DNA of 64,000 nt from Bacillus smithii (lineage in GTDB: Bacteria; Bacillota; Bacilli; Bacillales; DSM-4216), in contig NZ_CP012024.1 in NCBI RefSeq assembly GCF_001050115.1, positions 2,708,001 through 2,772,000 of the forward strand. Reading direction: 5' to 3'. Of this stretch, positions 1-11,325 are shown piece after piece. The stretch's first letter is position 1. Each line of letters opens with the position of its first letter. A program made the position numbers and the translations under genes. The notes beneath the pieces are model-generated. The model worked only from the letters and a program-made list of their open reading frames with translations, was not told the origin of the DNA and did not search any database.

Positions 1-2601
<2,601 letters not shown>

Positions 2602-2618
2602 GTTCATCCTCCTAACTG

Positions 2619-3404
2619 TTACGCTTCTTGACCGACTGTTTCGTCTTCAATGCCCAGTTCTTTTTTGATCCAATCATAGCCGTTTTCTTCAAGTTGTTTA
2701 GCCAATTCAGGTCCGCCGGATTTTACGATCCGTCCTTGCATCATGACATGAACATAATCAGGAGTAATATAATTCAACAAACGTTGATAGTGCGTAATCA
2801 TAATGCATCCAAAATCGCTGCTGCGCATGGAGTTGATTCCTTTGGCAACGACTTTCAAAGCATCGATATCAAGTCCTGAGTCGATTTCATCCAAAATGGC
2901 GAATTTTGGTTGAATCATCATTAATTGAAGTATTTCATTGCGTTTTTTCTCACCGCCGGAAAAACCTTCGTTTAAATAGCGTTGCGCCATATTTGGATCC
3001 ATTTCCAAAAACTCCATTTTTTCATCCATTTGGCGAATGAATTTCATCAACGAAATTTCATTGCCTTCACCACGGCGAGCGTTAATGGCGGAACGCAAAA
3101 AGTCCGCATTCGTTACCCCGCTGATTTCGCTTGGATATTGCATCGCCAAGAACAATCCGGCACGAGCCCGTTCATCGACTTCCATTTCAAGAACATCTTG
3201 TCCGTCAAGCGTAATGCTGCCTTTTGTTACTTCGTATTTTGGATGTCCCATAATCGCGGATGATAACGTTGATTTACCTGTTCCGTTCGGTCCCATGATT
3301 GCGTGGAACTCTCCAGTTTTTACTTCAAGATTCACTCCTTTTAAAATCTCTTTTCCCTCTATCTCAACGTGTAAATCTTTAATTGTTAGAGTTGAACCTG
3401 CCAT
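2619..3404 (-). CDS. sufC: SufC, ABC-type ATPase of Fe-S assembly
   Basis: A 261-residue soluble ABC ATPase. Walker A is GPNGTGKSTL, the signature is FSGGEKKRNEIL and Walker B ends in LDEIDSGLD. SufC partners SufB and SufD and drives a conformational change rather than transport. First gene of the operon, preceded by GGAGG 9 nt before the ATG, with a SigA-like promoter about 70-100 bp upstream. Confidence 0.96.
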   Translation of the reverse strand: MAGSTLTIKDLHVEIEGKEILKGVNLEVKTGEFHAIMGPNGTGKSTLSSAIMGHPKYEVTKGSITLDGQDVLEMEVDERARAGLFLAMQYPSEISGVTNADFLRSAINARRGEGNEISLMKFIRQMDEKMEFLEMDPNMAQRYLNEGFSGGEKKRNEILQLMMIQPKFAILDEIDSGLDIDALKVVAKGINSMRSSDFGCIMITHYQRLLNYITPDYVHVMMQGRIVKSGGPELAKQLEENGYDWIKKELGIEDETVGQEA

Positions 3405-3473
3405 TCTTTTCTACCTCCGTCAATTTCGATATATGCTGAATACCCATTTCATTCTCAATTTATTATCATTACA

Positions 3474-3502
3474 ATCTTATAACAAATGAAAACTAATATC
3501 AA
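3474..3502 (-). promoter_or_regulatory. SigA-type promoter of the suf operon
   Basis: Reading the minus strand there is TTGATA (3497-3502), a 17-nt spacer and TAAGAT (3474-3479), 70 bp before the sufC start. This is the best match upstream of the operon. No convincing Fur or PerR box was found next to it. Confidence 0.5.
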
Positions 3503-4103
3503 CTTTTCCAATAGTTCTTTTCCGTATTTTTTTGAATAATTTCGACTTTAGTTATAAAATTCACAATTGTTTTCTATGCAGAACGGCGGTGGTAGTCGAT
3601 ATTCACTATTTTAACGCAATTTATTATTGAAAAGAACAAACCAGCGTGGGGCTCACACTGGTTTTCCCAAATGATAAAGCTTTCGACAGTACAGCTTTCC
3701 GTTCATTTCAACGACAATTTGTTTGGATTGGCAATGATCCTTTTCTCTTCGCTTTTCCACTTTCATCCTCACTTCATGATTGCTCCCGTAAACTTTATAC
3801 CCTACACCATGAGCACAGTACATGGCCTTTTCCATGCTCTCCGTATATTGAAGTGTTAAAGAACAAATAACGAACCAGTCCTCTCTAAGTTTAAAGTTCT
3901 TCTCAACCAACGACAGAATCAAATAATAAACCTATATGAAAGAGTCATGTTCGTTATGAATGTTCTTATCGGCCGTCTATAGTTATTTAACCTCTCTTCA
4001 CCATTTTAAACCTTCATTGAAACATCCAAACTTATTCTTTCCTTGAGCGATTGGGACTATGCGAATAATACATGTAAGCCAAGCGGACGCTGTGAAATAA
4101 AAA
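3503..4103. other. Intergenic stretch between suf and met operons
   Basis: About 600 bp without a convincing gene. The only candidate is a minus-strand reading frame at 3653-3835 (about 60 residues, starting MEKAMYCAHGVGYK) with GGAG only 3 nt before its ATG. It has two cysteines and a basic middle, but I recognise no family, so I do not call it a gene. The rest is AT-rich. Confidence 0.3.
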
Positions 4104-4127
4104 GCTCCTCCACAATAAAGGAGGAGC
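4104..4127 (-). terminator. Rho-independent terminator after metQ
   Basis: On the minus strand GCTCCTCC and GGAGGAGC form an 8-bp stem with a short loop, followed by TTTTTATTT. It lies 18 bp past the metQ stop. Confidence 0.85.
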
Positions 4128-4144
4128 GATACATCTTTCTTTTC

Positions 4145-4981
4145 TTATTTGTTGACAGGCACTACAGCGCCGCCCCATTTTTTCAAGATAAAGTCTTGAA
4201 TTTCTTTAGAATGAAGGACGTCGACAAGTGCTTTAATTTTCGCTTTCTTTTCATCGCCTTTGCGGACAGCTATGATATTAACATACGGAGAATCTTTGTC
4301 TTCCAAAGCAATCGCATCTTTTAACGGATTTAATCCCGCGTCAAGAGCATAGTTGGAATTGATTAACACAGCATCGCCTTCGCCGTTTTTATATACTTGT
4401 GGAAGCATGGACGCTTCAACATCGTATTTAAATTTAAAATGTTTTGGATTTTCTGCAATATCTTGAACCGTTGCGTTTTCTTTATTCACGCCTTTTTTCA
4501 GCTTAATCAAGCCTTTTTTCTCAAGCATCGTTAAAATCCGGCCGTGGTCTGCTACAGAGCTGGACATAATGATTTCAGCACCTTTTGGCAGCTGATCTAA
4601 GCTTTTATATTTTTTCGAATATAAGCCGATTGGTTCAATATGGATGCCGCCGGCGTTGGCAAACTTATAGCCGTTTTCTTTGATTTGTTGTTTGAAATAA
4701 GGAATGTGCTGGAAGTAGTTCGCATCCAATTTTCCTTCAGCCAATGCTTTGTTAGGCATAATATAATCTTGGAATTTGACAATTTTTAAATTATAGCCTT
4801 TCTTTTTCAAGATAGGTTTTGCTTTTTCCAAAATGACAGCATGTGGAACATTAGATGCTCCCACAATGATGGTTTTGTTATTGGATCCTGTTGTTTCTTT
4901 TGGTTCGCTGGAAGATTTTCCGCATGCAGCAAGACTCAATACAAATACAGATGCAATAATGGCTATAAAGAACTTTTTCAC
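4145..4981 (-). CDS. metQ: MetQ, methionine-binding lipoprotein
   Basis: Substrate-binding lipoprotein of the methionine ABC importer (NlpA/MetQ family, about 279 residues). A hydrophobic signal peptide ends in the lipobox SLAAC, giving a lipid-anchored cysteine. The mature part has the family segment VGASNVPHAVILEKAKP. The start is GTG at 4981 or TTG at 4984; both sit just behind AAGGGGG, and I cannot decide between them. Last gene of metN-metI-metQ and followed by a terminator. Controlled by the SAM riboswitch upstream of metN. Confidence 0.93.
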   Translation of the reverse strand: MKKFFIAIIASVFVLSLAACGKSSSEPKETTGSNNKTIIVGASNVPHAVILEKAKPILKKKGYNLKIVKFQDYIMPNKALAEGKLDANYFQHIPYFKQQIKENGYKFANAGGIHIEPIGLYSKKYKSLDQLPKGAEIIMSSSVADHGRILTMLEKKGLIKLKKGVNKENATVQDIAENPKHFKFKYDVEASMLPQVYKNGEGDAVLINSNYALDAGLNPLKDAIALEDKDSPYVNIIAVRKGDEKKAKIKALVDVLHSKEIQDFILKKWGGAVVPVNK

Positions 4982-4995
4982 CAAATTTTCCCCCT

Positions 4996-5664
4996 TTATC
5001 TTTTATCTATTTTTGAAGTGATAAAATCACCAATAAACTGAATAACAAACACAATAATCAACACAATGATCGTAGCTACTAAAGTTACGTCGTTATGGTT
5101 GCGTTGGAACCCATCCAAATAAGCAAGATTTCCAAGACCACCCGCACCGATTACTCCGGCCATTGCCGTGTAACTGACAAGCGAGATCGCTGTCACTGTG
5201 ATGCCCGAGACCAAAGCGGGAAGCGATTCAGGAATAAGCACTTTCCAAATAATCGTGCTTGTTTTGGCCCCCATCGCTTTAGCTGCTTCAATAACTCCTT
5301 TGTCAATTTCACGAAGTCCGATTTCCACCATCCGTGCATAGAATGGGCCTGCGCCAATAATCAACGCCGGAAAGGCGGCATTCGCACCGATTATCGTGCC
5401 GACAAGCGCTTTTGTAAAAGGAATGAGCAGCACGATGAGAATGATGAAAGGAATCGAACGGAAAATATTCACAACTGCGGCAACGATGGAATATATAAAT
5501 TTATTTTCCCATAAGTTCCCTTTCGATGTTAAAAAAAGCAAAAGTCCAAGGATTAAACCAAGAATAAAGGTGGCAACTACCGATACTCCCGTCATGTATA
5601 GGGTTTCCTCTGTTGCCTGCCACATCATTGCCCAATCCACATTTGGAAACCATTTTTCAAGCAT
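4996..5664 (-). CDS. metI: MetI, methionine ABC transporter permease
   Basis: A 222-residue inner-membrane permease with about five membrane segments and the BPD-type coupling region EAAKAMGAKTSTIIWKVLIPES. The C-terminal part VSYTAMAGVIGAGGLGNLA is typical of MetI. It overlaps the end of metN by 8 bp and is 14 bp from metQ, so the three are co-transcribed. The upstream MetN and riboswitch make methionine or a derivative the substrate. Confidence 0.94.
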   Translation of the reverse strand: MLEKWFPNVDWAMMWQATEETLYMTGVSVVATFILGLILGLLLFLTSKGNLWENKFIYSIVAAVVNIFRSIPFIILIVLLIPFTKALVGTIIGANAAFPALIIGAGPFYARMVEIGLREIDKGVIEAAKAMGAKTSTIIWKVLIPESLPALVSGITVTAISLVSYTAMAGVIGAGGLGNLAYLDGFQRNHNDVTLVATIIVLIIVFVIQFIGDFITSKIDKR

Positions 5665-6691
5665 GGGTAATGACCTCCGACTCTACTTGTTGTGTTTGTA
5701 AATAAGCGATCACTTTTTGTACGTCTTGTTCCGATCCTTGAATCTGGATAAACAGTGTGCCATATGCACCATTTTGAGTTTGGGACACTTTCCCCTGAAC
5801 AATATTTACCTCAACCGGAAAATCTCTGATTAAGTTGGCTATGATCGGCTGTTCAGCGGAATCGCCAATAAAGGTAAGTTTGACAATTTTACCGTCCTTA
5901 TAGCGTTTGAGAAGATGAGCAATCGTTTCCTTCGATTCTTCCGGTTCGGTAACTTGTTGAACAAAACGCTTCGTTACCGGCTGTTTTGGATTTTTAAACA
6001 CTTCCAGCACCGGACCGATTTCAACGATTTGCCCATTTTCCATAACTGCCACGCGATGGCAAATTTTTCTGATTACATGCATTTCATGTGTAATTAACAC
6101 GATCGTCAAACCGAGCCGTTTATTAATATCGACAAGTAGATCAAGGATCGAATCGGTCGTCTGTGGATCCAATGCAGAAGTGGCTTCGTCGCAAAGCAAT
6201 ACTTTCGGTTCGTTGGCGAGAGCTCTGGCAATGCCTACTCTTTGTTTTTGACCGCCGCTTAATTGAGAAGGATAGCTGTCTTCTCTTCCTTCGAGTCCTA
6301 CTAATTGAATCAGTTCATCTACACGTTTCATTCGTTTTTCTTTCGGCACTCCGGCGATTTCCAGCGGGAAAGCAATATTTTCCCGTACTGTGCGCGACCA
6401 TAATAGATTAAAATGTTGAAAGATCATGCCGATTTCTTGGCGTGCTTTTCGTAAAGAAGCGCCTTGAATTTTCGAAATTTCTTGCCCTGCAACCGTCACT
6501 TGGCCTTCTGTCGGAATTTCCAAACCGTTCAGCATGCGGATCAGAGTGCTTTTTCCGGCTCCACTGTAGCCAATAATACCGAAAATTTCTCCCTCTTGAA
6601 TCTGCAAATCTATATTATTAACGGCTGTCACATTTCCGTTTTTTGTACGAAAAACTTTCTTCACCTGCGATAAAGAGATCAGTTCGCTCAT
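5657..6691 (-). CDS. metN: MetN, methionine ABC transporter ATPase
   Basis: ATPase of the methionine importer, about 344 residues. Walker A GYSGAGKSTL, signature [15 protein letters not shown], Walker B VLLCDEATSALD, and a C-terminal regulatory NIL domain from about residue 265 (VKLTFIGDSAEQPII), where methionine binding inhibits transport in the family. The start at 6691 (MSELISLSQVKK) has AGGTG 9 nt upstream. An in-frame ATG at 6742 would lie inside the riboswitch terminator and is rejected. Confidence 0.94.
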   Translation of the reverse strand: MSELISLSQVKKVFRTKNGNVTAVNNIDLQIQEGEIFGIIGYSGAGKSTLIRMLNGLEIPTEGQVTVAGQEISKIQGASLRKARQEIGMIFQHFNLLWSRTVRENIAFPLEIAGVPKEKRMKRVDELIQLVGLEGREDSYPSQLSGGQKQRVGIARALANEPKVLLCDEATSALDPQTTDSILDLLVDINKRLGLTIVLITHEMHVIRKICHRVAVMENGQIVEIGPVLEVFKNPKQPVTKRFVQQVTEPEESKETIAHLLKRYKDGKIVKLTFIGDSAEQPIIANLIRDFPVEVNIVQGKVSQTQNGAYGTLFIQIQGSEQDVQKVIAYLQTQQVESEVITHA

Positions 6692-6720
6692 TGATTCATT
6701 CACCTGCTTTCTTTTTTGAA

Positions 6721-6756
6721 ATGAAAAAAACCTTTCCGCCAATGAGCAGAAAGGTT
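6721..6756 (-). terminator. Riboswitch-controlled terminator before metN
   Basis: On the minus strand AACCTTTC and GAAAGGTT form an 8-bp stem followed by seven T. It lies between the SAM aptamer and metN, which is the arrangement of a transcriptional OFF switch. Confidence 0.88.
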
Positions 6757-6774
6757 ACGTATTCTTCGTCCTTT

Positions 6775-6885
6775 CTCTCATCTCTCAAAGCAAACTGCTT
6801 TGTGTGAATTGGCACCATGTCAACTGAACGATTGACGGTTGCCGGGTTTCATTGGGCACATCCCTCCACCTCTCTTGATAAGAGC
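6775..6885 (-). ncRNA. SAM-I (S-box) riboswitch aptamer
   Basis: The minus strand shows the S-box signature: P1 strand CTCTTATC, then AGAGAGGTGGAGGGA, GCCC, ATGAAACCCGGCAACC, and a closing P1 strand GATGAGAG at 6775-6782. In this family SAM binding stabilises P1 and favours the downstream terminator, so metNIQ is expressed when SAM is low. The consensus match and the methionine-transport gene behind it leave little doubt. Confidence 0.95.
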
Positions 6886-6924
6886 AAGTGTTTATGAAAT
6901 TGTTCGGAAATTGGTTTCTCGAAA

Positions 6925-6953
6925 ATTATACATTTTCATGCGAATAATGTCAA
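6925..6953 (-). promoter_or_regulatory. Consensus SigA promoter of the met leader
   Basis: Minus strand: TTGACA (6948-6953), exactly 17 nt, then TATAAT (6925-6930). Both hexamers are perfect. Transcription would start about 35 nt before the aptamer. Confidence 0.88.
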
Positions 6954-6979
6954 ATAAAATTGATAGAAATATGTTACTT

Positions 6980-7339
6980 TCATCCTAATCTACCTAATAC
7001 GACGGTTTCTTCCCGTTCCTTACATAACCACAAAATAGCTTCCAGCTGCAGCTGCAAACGAAAGGATCCAAATATGCTCACGTCTTTTCTTTTGACAGCT
7101 GTTAACAATCTTTCTTCCCCCAACAAAATATTTCGAAAAATCTCGTCCGTCCCGCAAAGATGTAAGTGCGGGCTTGAAATCGTTCCTTTTTTCCAATCCA
7201 TTTGGCTTTTGGACAAAGAAAACATCCATGTTTCATCGTTTGAATCAAAAAGAACGGTCAGTGGATTAGAAGGAAGAATCGGGAAAAGATGTTTTCGTTC
7301 GAAACATTCCCTTTGAATCCTTGCGAATAACTTGTCCAT
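6980..7339 (-). CDS. yusD: YusD-like small protein (possible SCP2-type fold)
   Basis: About 119 residues, placed exactly where B. subtilis has yusD, next to yusE and yusF. No catalytic motif is visible. The pattern of alternating hydrophobic residues and two tryptophans is compatible with the SCP2-like fold proposed for YusD, but I infer this from synteny rather than from a signature. The start follows AAGGGATGAG. It is separated from yusE by about 320 bp and lies upstream of no gene on its strand before the met promoter. Function unknown. Confidence 0.6.
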   Translation of the reverse strand: MDKLFARIQRECFERKHLFPILPSNPLTVLFDSNDETWMFSLSKSQMDWKKGTISSPHLHLCGTDEIFRNILLGEERLLTAVKRKDVSIFGSFRLQLQLEAILWLCKEREETVVLGRLG

Positions 7340-7636
7340 TTTCTCATCCCTTCACCTGAATGTTTACTGTACATAGTTCCATTTTTCAGGTGAATTCCCT
7401 TTAAAAAGGATTCGACAGATAAAGAAAAACCCTTTGACAAATTCCCCCCATTTCTTCACATTCGACCGCTCTTTTTCAAATAAAAGGACGTTTCTTGAAT
7501 TATTTCCCAAGAAATATGTCATTTTTGCAAGTTGGCGAAACACGAAAGCCAATCATTGGCTAAAATCATTTTTCACTTAGAAACGCTGCCTGAATGGAAT
7601 TGCTGAATGACAAAAATGGACATCCACAAAATAACA
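7340..7636. other. Non-coding gap between yusD and yusE
   Basis: About 300 bp, AT-rich, with only overlapping short frames that have no ribosome site. I see nothing I can support here apart from the yusE terminator at its right edge. Confidence 0.4.
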
Positions 7637-7672
7637 GCGGGATAAAGGCCCATAAGGATGCCTTTACCCCGC
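7637..7672 (-). terminator. Terminator overlapping the end of yusE
   Basis: On the minus strand GCGGGGTAAAGGC pairs with GCCTTTATCCCGC (one mismatch), then TGTTATTTTG. The yusE stop codon lies inside the stem, which is unusual but common for tightly packed Bacillus genes. Confidence 0.65.
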
Positions 7673-7987
7673 TTGATATTGAGATAATTTTTCATATAGA
7701 AAAGGTACAGAATGAAAGGCATAAATTTTGTCTTTTAATTCTTTTTTATCAAAAATCATCAGGCAAGGAACGCTTTCAATTTCATATTGATGAGCAAAAT
7801 CCTCATGATAATTGATATCCGCTTTGGCAAAAGTGCAATCAGGAAAAAGCTTTTCAATCACATCCACCATTTTTCCTGCCACCGCGCATGTTCCGCATAA
7901 AGGAGTATAAAAATATAATACCGTTTTGCCTGTTTCGGAAATTTGTTCATGGAGAGGTTGTTGTGTCCAATCAGATACCACTTTCAT
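7664..7987 (-). CDS. yusE: YusE, thioredoxin-like protein
   Basis: About 107 residues with a thioredoxin-fold CxxC (CGTC) in YTPLCGTCAVAGKM and the cis-proline region ESVPCLMIF. Presumed cytosolic thiol-disulfide oxidoreductase. The start is uncertain: ATG at 7990 or 7987 and GTG soon after all follow AAAAGG, and all overlap the end of yusF. Synteny yusE-yusF-gcvH matches B. subtilis. The physiological partner is not known. Confidence 0.85.
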   Translation of the reverse strand: MKVVSDWTQQPLHEQISETGKTVLYFYTPLCGTCAVAGKMVDVIEKLFPDCTFAKADINYHEDFAHQYEIESVPCLMIFDKKELKDKIYAFHSVPFLYEKLSQYQAG

Positions 7988-8336
7988 CATCCTTTTCAAT
8001 ATACTTCGTATCGATGTCGATACCGGCGCTAAGTAAAATGGCGGCTAGATACCGAAAAGGGGTATTTTCGACCTCCGTAAAAGCTCGATCAACATAAAGA
8101 TGCCTGGCTTCGGGAAATTCTCGTTTAAACATCTTTCTCAGCTTTTCCCCGGCGGTATCAGCATCCACCAGAATATACACATCGCGGCCATAAAGTCGAT
8201 CGACAAGATCATCCATTTTGCTGAGGCCGATGGTTCCATTCGTGCAAATAATCTCTACCGGCTCCTTAATAATCGCTTGAATTTTTCTCTTATCCGACGT
8301 TCCTTCCACAATAATCACTTTATCCGTCCCATTCAT
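7971..8336 (-). CDS. yusF: YusF, TOPRIM-domain protein (RNase M5-like)
   Basis: About 121 residues forming a lone TOPRIM domain: the conserved glutamate in IIVEGTSDK, then the DxD motif in ILVDADTAGEKLR, both metal-binding in the family. TOPRIM proteins act in DNA/RNA cleavage or strand passage; RnmV-type nucleases share this compact size. The start at 8336 (MNGTDKV) has AAGG at 10 nt; an in-frame ATG at 8369 lacks a good ribosome site. It overlaps yusE. The substrate is unknown. Confidence 0.85.
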   Translation of the reverse strand: MNGTDKVIIVEGTSDKRKIQAIIKEPVEIICTNGTIGLSKMDDLVDRLYGRDVYILVDADTAGEKLRKMFKREFPEARHLYVDRAFTEVENTPFRYLAAILLSAGIDIDTKYIEKDDESGI

Positions 8337-8431
8337 CTTTATCCATCCTTGCCTGATTTCTTTCTTCATTCATTGTCCCATGTTTGCGATCCATTTCAAA
8401 GCAAAAAGCCTCTACTTAAACATAGAAAAAA

Positions 8432-8453
8432 CCCCCAGGGAGCACCCAGGGGG
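8432..8453 (-). terminator. Terminator after gcvH
   Basis: Minus strand CCCCCTGGG TGCT CCCTGGGGG with one central mismatch, followed by TTTTTT. It begins 5 bp after the gcvH stop. Confidence 0.85.
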
Positions 8454-8458
8454 CCATA

Positions 8459-8842
8459 CTAGTCTTCGCTAGTCATTTCATCGTATTGTTCAGCCGTCAA
8501 CAGTTGATCTACTTGGCTGATATCGCTAGGTTCCACCACGATCATCCAAGCTTTTTCATAAGGGGATTCGTTCACATACTCCGGATTGTCGTTCAATTCT
8601 TCATTGACTTCCACTATTTTCCCGCTGATAGGAGCATAAAGCTCAGAAACGGTTTTAACGGATTCCACACTGCCAAACGGTTCGTCTGATTTAATTTCCG
8701 TTCCTACTTCAGGCAGTTCAACAAATACAATATCCCCTAATTCCGATTGAGCGAAATCCGTAATCCCGATGCGCACTTTGTCCCCTTCTACTTTTACCCA
8801 TTCGTGTTCTTCCGAGTACCTCAGTTCTTTCGGCGAACTCAT
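8459..8842 (-). CDS. gcvH: GcvH, lipoyl carrier protein of glycine cleavage
   Basis: 127 residues. The lipoylated lysine is in [15 protein letters not shown]. GcvH shuttles the aminomethyl group among the P, T and L proteins, and in Bacillus also serves in lipoate relay from LipM to other complexes. The family lead-in [25 protein letters not shown] is split across the first 30 residues. Clean ribosome site (GGAGGG) before the ATG. It stands alone, as in B. subtilis, with its own terminator. Confidence 0.96.
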   Translation of the reverse strand: MSSPKELRYSEEHEWVKVEGDKVRIGITDFAQSELGDIVFVELPEVGTEIKSDEPFGSVESVKTVSELYAPISGKIVEVNEELNDNPEYVNESPYEKAWMIVVEPSDISQVDQLLTAEQYDEMTSED

Positions 8843-8916
8843 GAAAATCCCTCCACTCTCAATATTTTCATAATTTACATTAACTTATTTCCATTGCTAA
8901 AAGCAAGAAAACACCC

Positions 8917-9279
8917 TTATCTATTCAGCCATATTTTCTCAAATTCATCTTCATGAAACCCAACTGTGACACGCGTACCATCCGTCACGATCGGGCGTTT
9001 GATTAACATGCCGTCGGAAGCAAGCAATTCAAGAAGTTCATCTTCCGAAGCCGTTTTCAAACGGTCTTTAACTCCTAGTTCTCTGTACTTTCTCCCACTC
9101 GTATTAAAAAATTTTTTTAATTCCAATCCGCTCTTGCGCCAAAGCGTTTCCAGCTCCTCTTTCGATGGAGGGTTATCGACAATATGTATCTCTTGAAAAT
9201 CAATTTGATGATCTTCAAGCCATTTCTTTGCTTTTCGGCATGTTGCACATTTCGGATACCAATAAAATGTTACGTTCAT
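8917..9279 (-). CDS. yusI: YusI, ArsC/Spx-family thiol protein
   Basis: About 120 residues of the arsenate reductase/Spx fold. The N-terminus MNVTFYWYPKCATCRKAKKW has the redox CxxC (CATC), and the C-terminal half has LIKRPIVTDGTRVTVGF. This form, with a second cysteine as in Spx, could be a reductase or an RNA polymerase-binding regulator; the sequence alone does not decide. The start at 9279 follows GGTGAT. It lies between fadE and gcvH as in B. subtilis. Confidence 0.88.
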   Translation of the reverse strand: MNVTFYWYPKCATCRKAKKWLEDHQIDFQEIHIVDNPPSKEELETLWRKSGLELKKFFNTSGRKYRELGVKDRLKTASEDELLELLASDGMLIKRPIVTDGTRVTVGFHEDEFEKIWLNR

Positions 9280-9390
9280 GTGATCACCTTTTATAAAAGA
9301 TTCTGCTGCTTTTGCGAGTTTTCCCTTTTTTAGTTCGACAAATACAGTAAAATTCCTCTTTATTTTAAAATAATCTCGAGAGAAAACAAA

Positions 9391-9414
9391 GAGGCCGACA
9401 TCGTTGTCCGCCTC
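9391..9414 (-). terminator. Terminator of the fadNAE operon
   Basis: Minus strand GAGGCGGAC AACGAT GTCGGCCTC (one mismatch) followed by TTTGTTTTC, 15 bp past the fadE stop. Confidence 0.75.
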
Positions 9415-9429
9415 ATCCATTTCTATTTC

Positions 9430-11217
9430 TTACACAATATATCGTTCTGACTCGATCAGCTTGGCCGCTGCTTCACGTTTTTTCGCAATGATGTTGACAG
9501 GCGTATGACGCGTAAGTTTTCGGAGGGCCGAAAGCGTCACGCGCAGCGCATCGCCTTCTTGTACTGCCGCAACAGTTTCCTTCGCATCTTGTTCGATTTG
9601 AGCAAACGCTTCTTGGCAAAAAATTTCTGTGTAAAGCAGCTTTTGCTTGTTCTTTTCAAGGCCGGTTCTGTCCAATGCCTTTTGAGTTCTCAAAATCGAT
9701 GATTCCATTACATAAATATTGGCGGCTATGTCCGCAATATTCGCCAAGATTTCTTGTTCGTTCGCAAGCTCTTTGCCAAATGTTTGCACAGCAAGCCCGG
9801 ACACAAGCAACGCAGCTTTTCTCGCATTTCTTAATAAATATCGTTCACGCGCGAGCGGTTCTGATCCCGGATCTTCCGGCGCCAGCACGATCAGCTCTTT
9901 TTGCAGGTCTTGCGCTTTTTGAAGCAAAGGCAATTCGCCTTTCAGCGCTTTTCTTAAAAACGTATTCGGCACTAGTAAACGATTGATTTCGTTTGTCCCT
10001 TCAAAAATACGGTTAATGCGGGAATCACGGTAAGCTCTAGAAATTTCGTATTCTTCCATAAAACCGTAGCCGCCGTGCAGCTGCAATCCTTCATCTACCA
10101 CGTAATCGAGCACTTCCGAACCAAAAAATTTTCCAATCGAGCACTCGATGGCATATTCCGAAATCGAAGCAGCAATCGCTTTTCCGTCTTTTGCTTCTTC
10201 TTCCGACAGCTCGCCCATCGCTTTGTCAAATAACCCGACAGTGCGGTAAATGGAACTTTCATTCGCATAAATTTTGGAAGCCATGGTAGCAAGCTTTTCT
10301 TGTGTTAAACGAAATTGTGAGATCGGTGTATTGAATTGCCGACGTTGGTTCACGTACGGAATGGTGATTTCCAGTACACGCTTGGAAGAACCGACAGTGC
10401 CGACGCCCAATTTGTACCGGCCGATATTCAATATATTAAAGGCAATTTTGTGGCCTTTGCCCGCTTCCCCAAGCAAATTTTCCACCGGAACTTCCGCATC
10501 TTGAAGGATCAACGTCCTGGTGGATGAACTTTTAATCCCCATCTTGTTTTCTTCCGGTCCTGTCGAAACGCCCGGAAAATCACGCTCCACGATAAAAGCC
10601 GAGAAATGTTCTCCGTCAATTTTGGCATAAACGACAAAGACATCGGCAAATCCGGAGTTGGTAATCCATTGTTTCTCCCCGTTTAAAATATAGTGCGTAC
10701 CCGCTTCGTTTAACTTGGCAGTCGTTTTCGCACCTAATGCATCCGAACCGGAGGAAGGCTCTGTTAACGCATAAGCAGCGATTTTCTCACCGGTTGCCAA
10801 TTCCGGCAAGTACTTTTGTTTTTGTTCTTCATTTCCGAATAATACGATGGGCAAAGATCCAATGCCGACATGGGCTCCGTGAGTAATGGAAAATCCGCCG
10901 GCACTTGCCATTTTTTCCGTGATCAAAGCAGAGCTGATTTTGTCCAGCCCTAAACCGCCATATTCTTCCGGAACATCGGCACTTAATAAGCCTAACTCGC
11001 CCGCTTTTCTCATTAATTGGACGGAACGGTCAAATTCATGCTTTTCCAAGTAGTCCAGTTGAGGCAGCACTTCATTAGTTACATAGTCTTCCGTTGTTTT
11101 GGCAATCATTTTTTGTTCTTCCGTGAAATCTTCCGGTGTAAATACTTGACTTGCATCTATTTCATCCGTTAAAAAGCTTCCGCCTTTTATAATGGCACGA
11201 TCTGTTTGGTTTGACAT
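9430..11217 (-). CDS. fadE: FadE, acyl-CoA dehydrogenase with C-terminal extension
   Basis: 595 residues, longer than the usual 380-390 acyl-CoA dehydrogenase because of a helical C-terminal extension, as in B. subtilis FadE (YusJ). FAD-dependent first step of fatty-acid beta-oxidation. Landmarks: [20 protein letters not shown] (FAD/substrate contact), [14 protein letters not shown], and the catalytic region [19 protein letters not shown] with [16 protein letters not shown] precedes the ATG. Third gene of fadN-fadA-fadE, about 108 bp after fadA. Confidence 0.95.
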   Translation of the reverse strand: MSNQTDRAIIKGGSFLTDEIDASQVFTPEDFTEEQKMIAKTTEDYVTNEVLPQLDYLEKHEFDRSVQLMRKAGELGLLSADVPEEYGGLGLDKISSALITEKMASAGGFSITHGAHVGIGSLPIVLFGNEEQKQKYLPELATGEKIAAYALTEPSSGSDALGAKTTAKLNEAGTHYILNGEKQWITNSGFADVFVVYAKIDGEHFSAFIVERDFPGVSTGPEENKMGIKSSSTRTLILQDAEVPVENLLGEAGKGHKIAFNILNIGRYKLGVGTVGSSKRVLEITIPYVNQRRQFNTPISQFRLTQEKLATMASKIYANESSIYRTVGLFDKAMGELSEEEAKDGKAIAASISEYAIECSIGKFFGSEVLDYVVDEGLQLHGGYGFMEEYEISRAYRDSRINRIFEGTNEINRLLVPNTFLRKALKGELPLLQKAQDLQKELIVLAPEDPGSEPLARERYLLRNARKAALLVSGLAVQTFGKELANEQEILANIADIAANIYVMESSILRTQKALDRTGLEKNKQKLLYTEIFCQEAFAQIEQDAKETVAAVQEGDALRVTLSALRKLTRHTPVNIIAKKREAAAKLIESERYIV

Positions 11218-11325
11218 CTTTCTTCCTCCTATTCATTTTTCATTTGACGAAGCCGTTTCGATTTTGTTCACTCTCATAACATATCCTGCTAGTCTTTCCA
11301 TTCTTTTTCGGGATCACTCATCCTA

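Noticed and set aside
3455-3480. Possible Fur/PerR box upstream of sufC
   Set aside because: Only one half (TGATAAT) matches; the other half fits about 3 of 7 positions.
3653-3922. Reading frame of up to 89 codons opposite no gene
   Set aside because: No recognised family and a poor ribosome site for every possible start; noted under the intergenic entry instead.
6691-6742. Longer metN start at 6742
   Set aside because: It would begin inside the riboswitch terminator; 6691 has a proper Shine-Dalgarno site.
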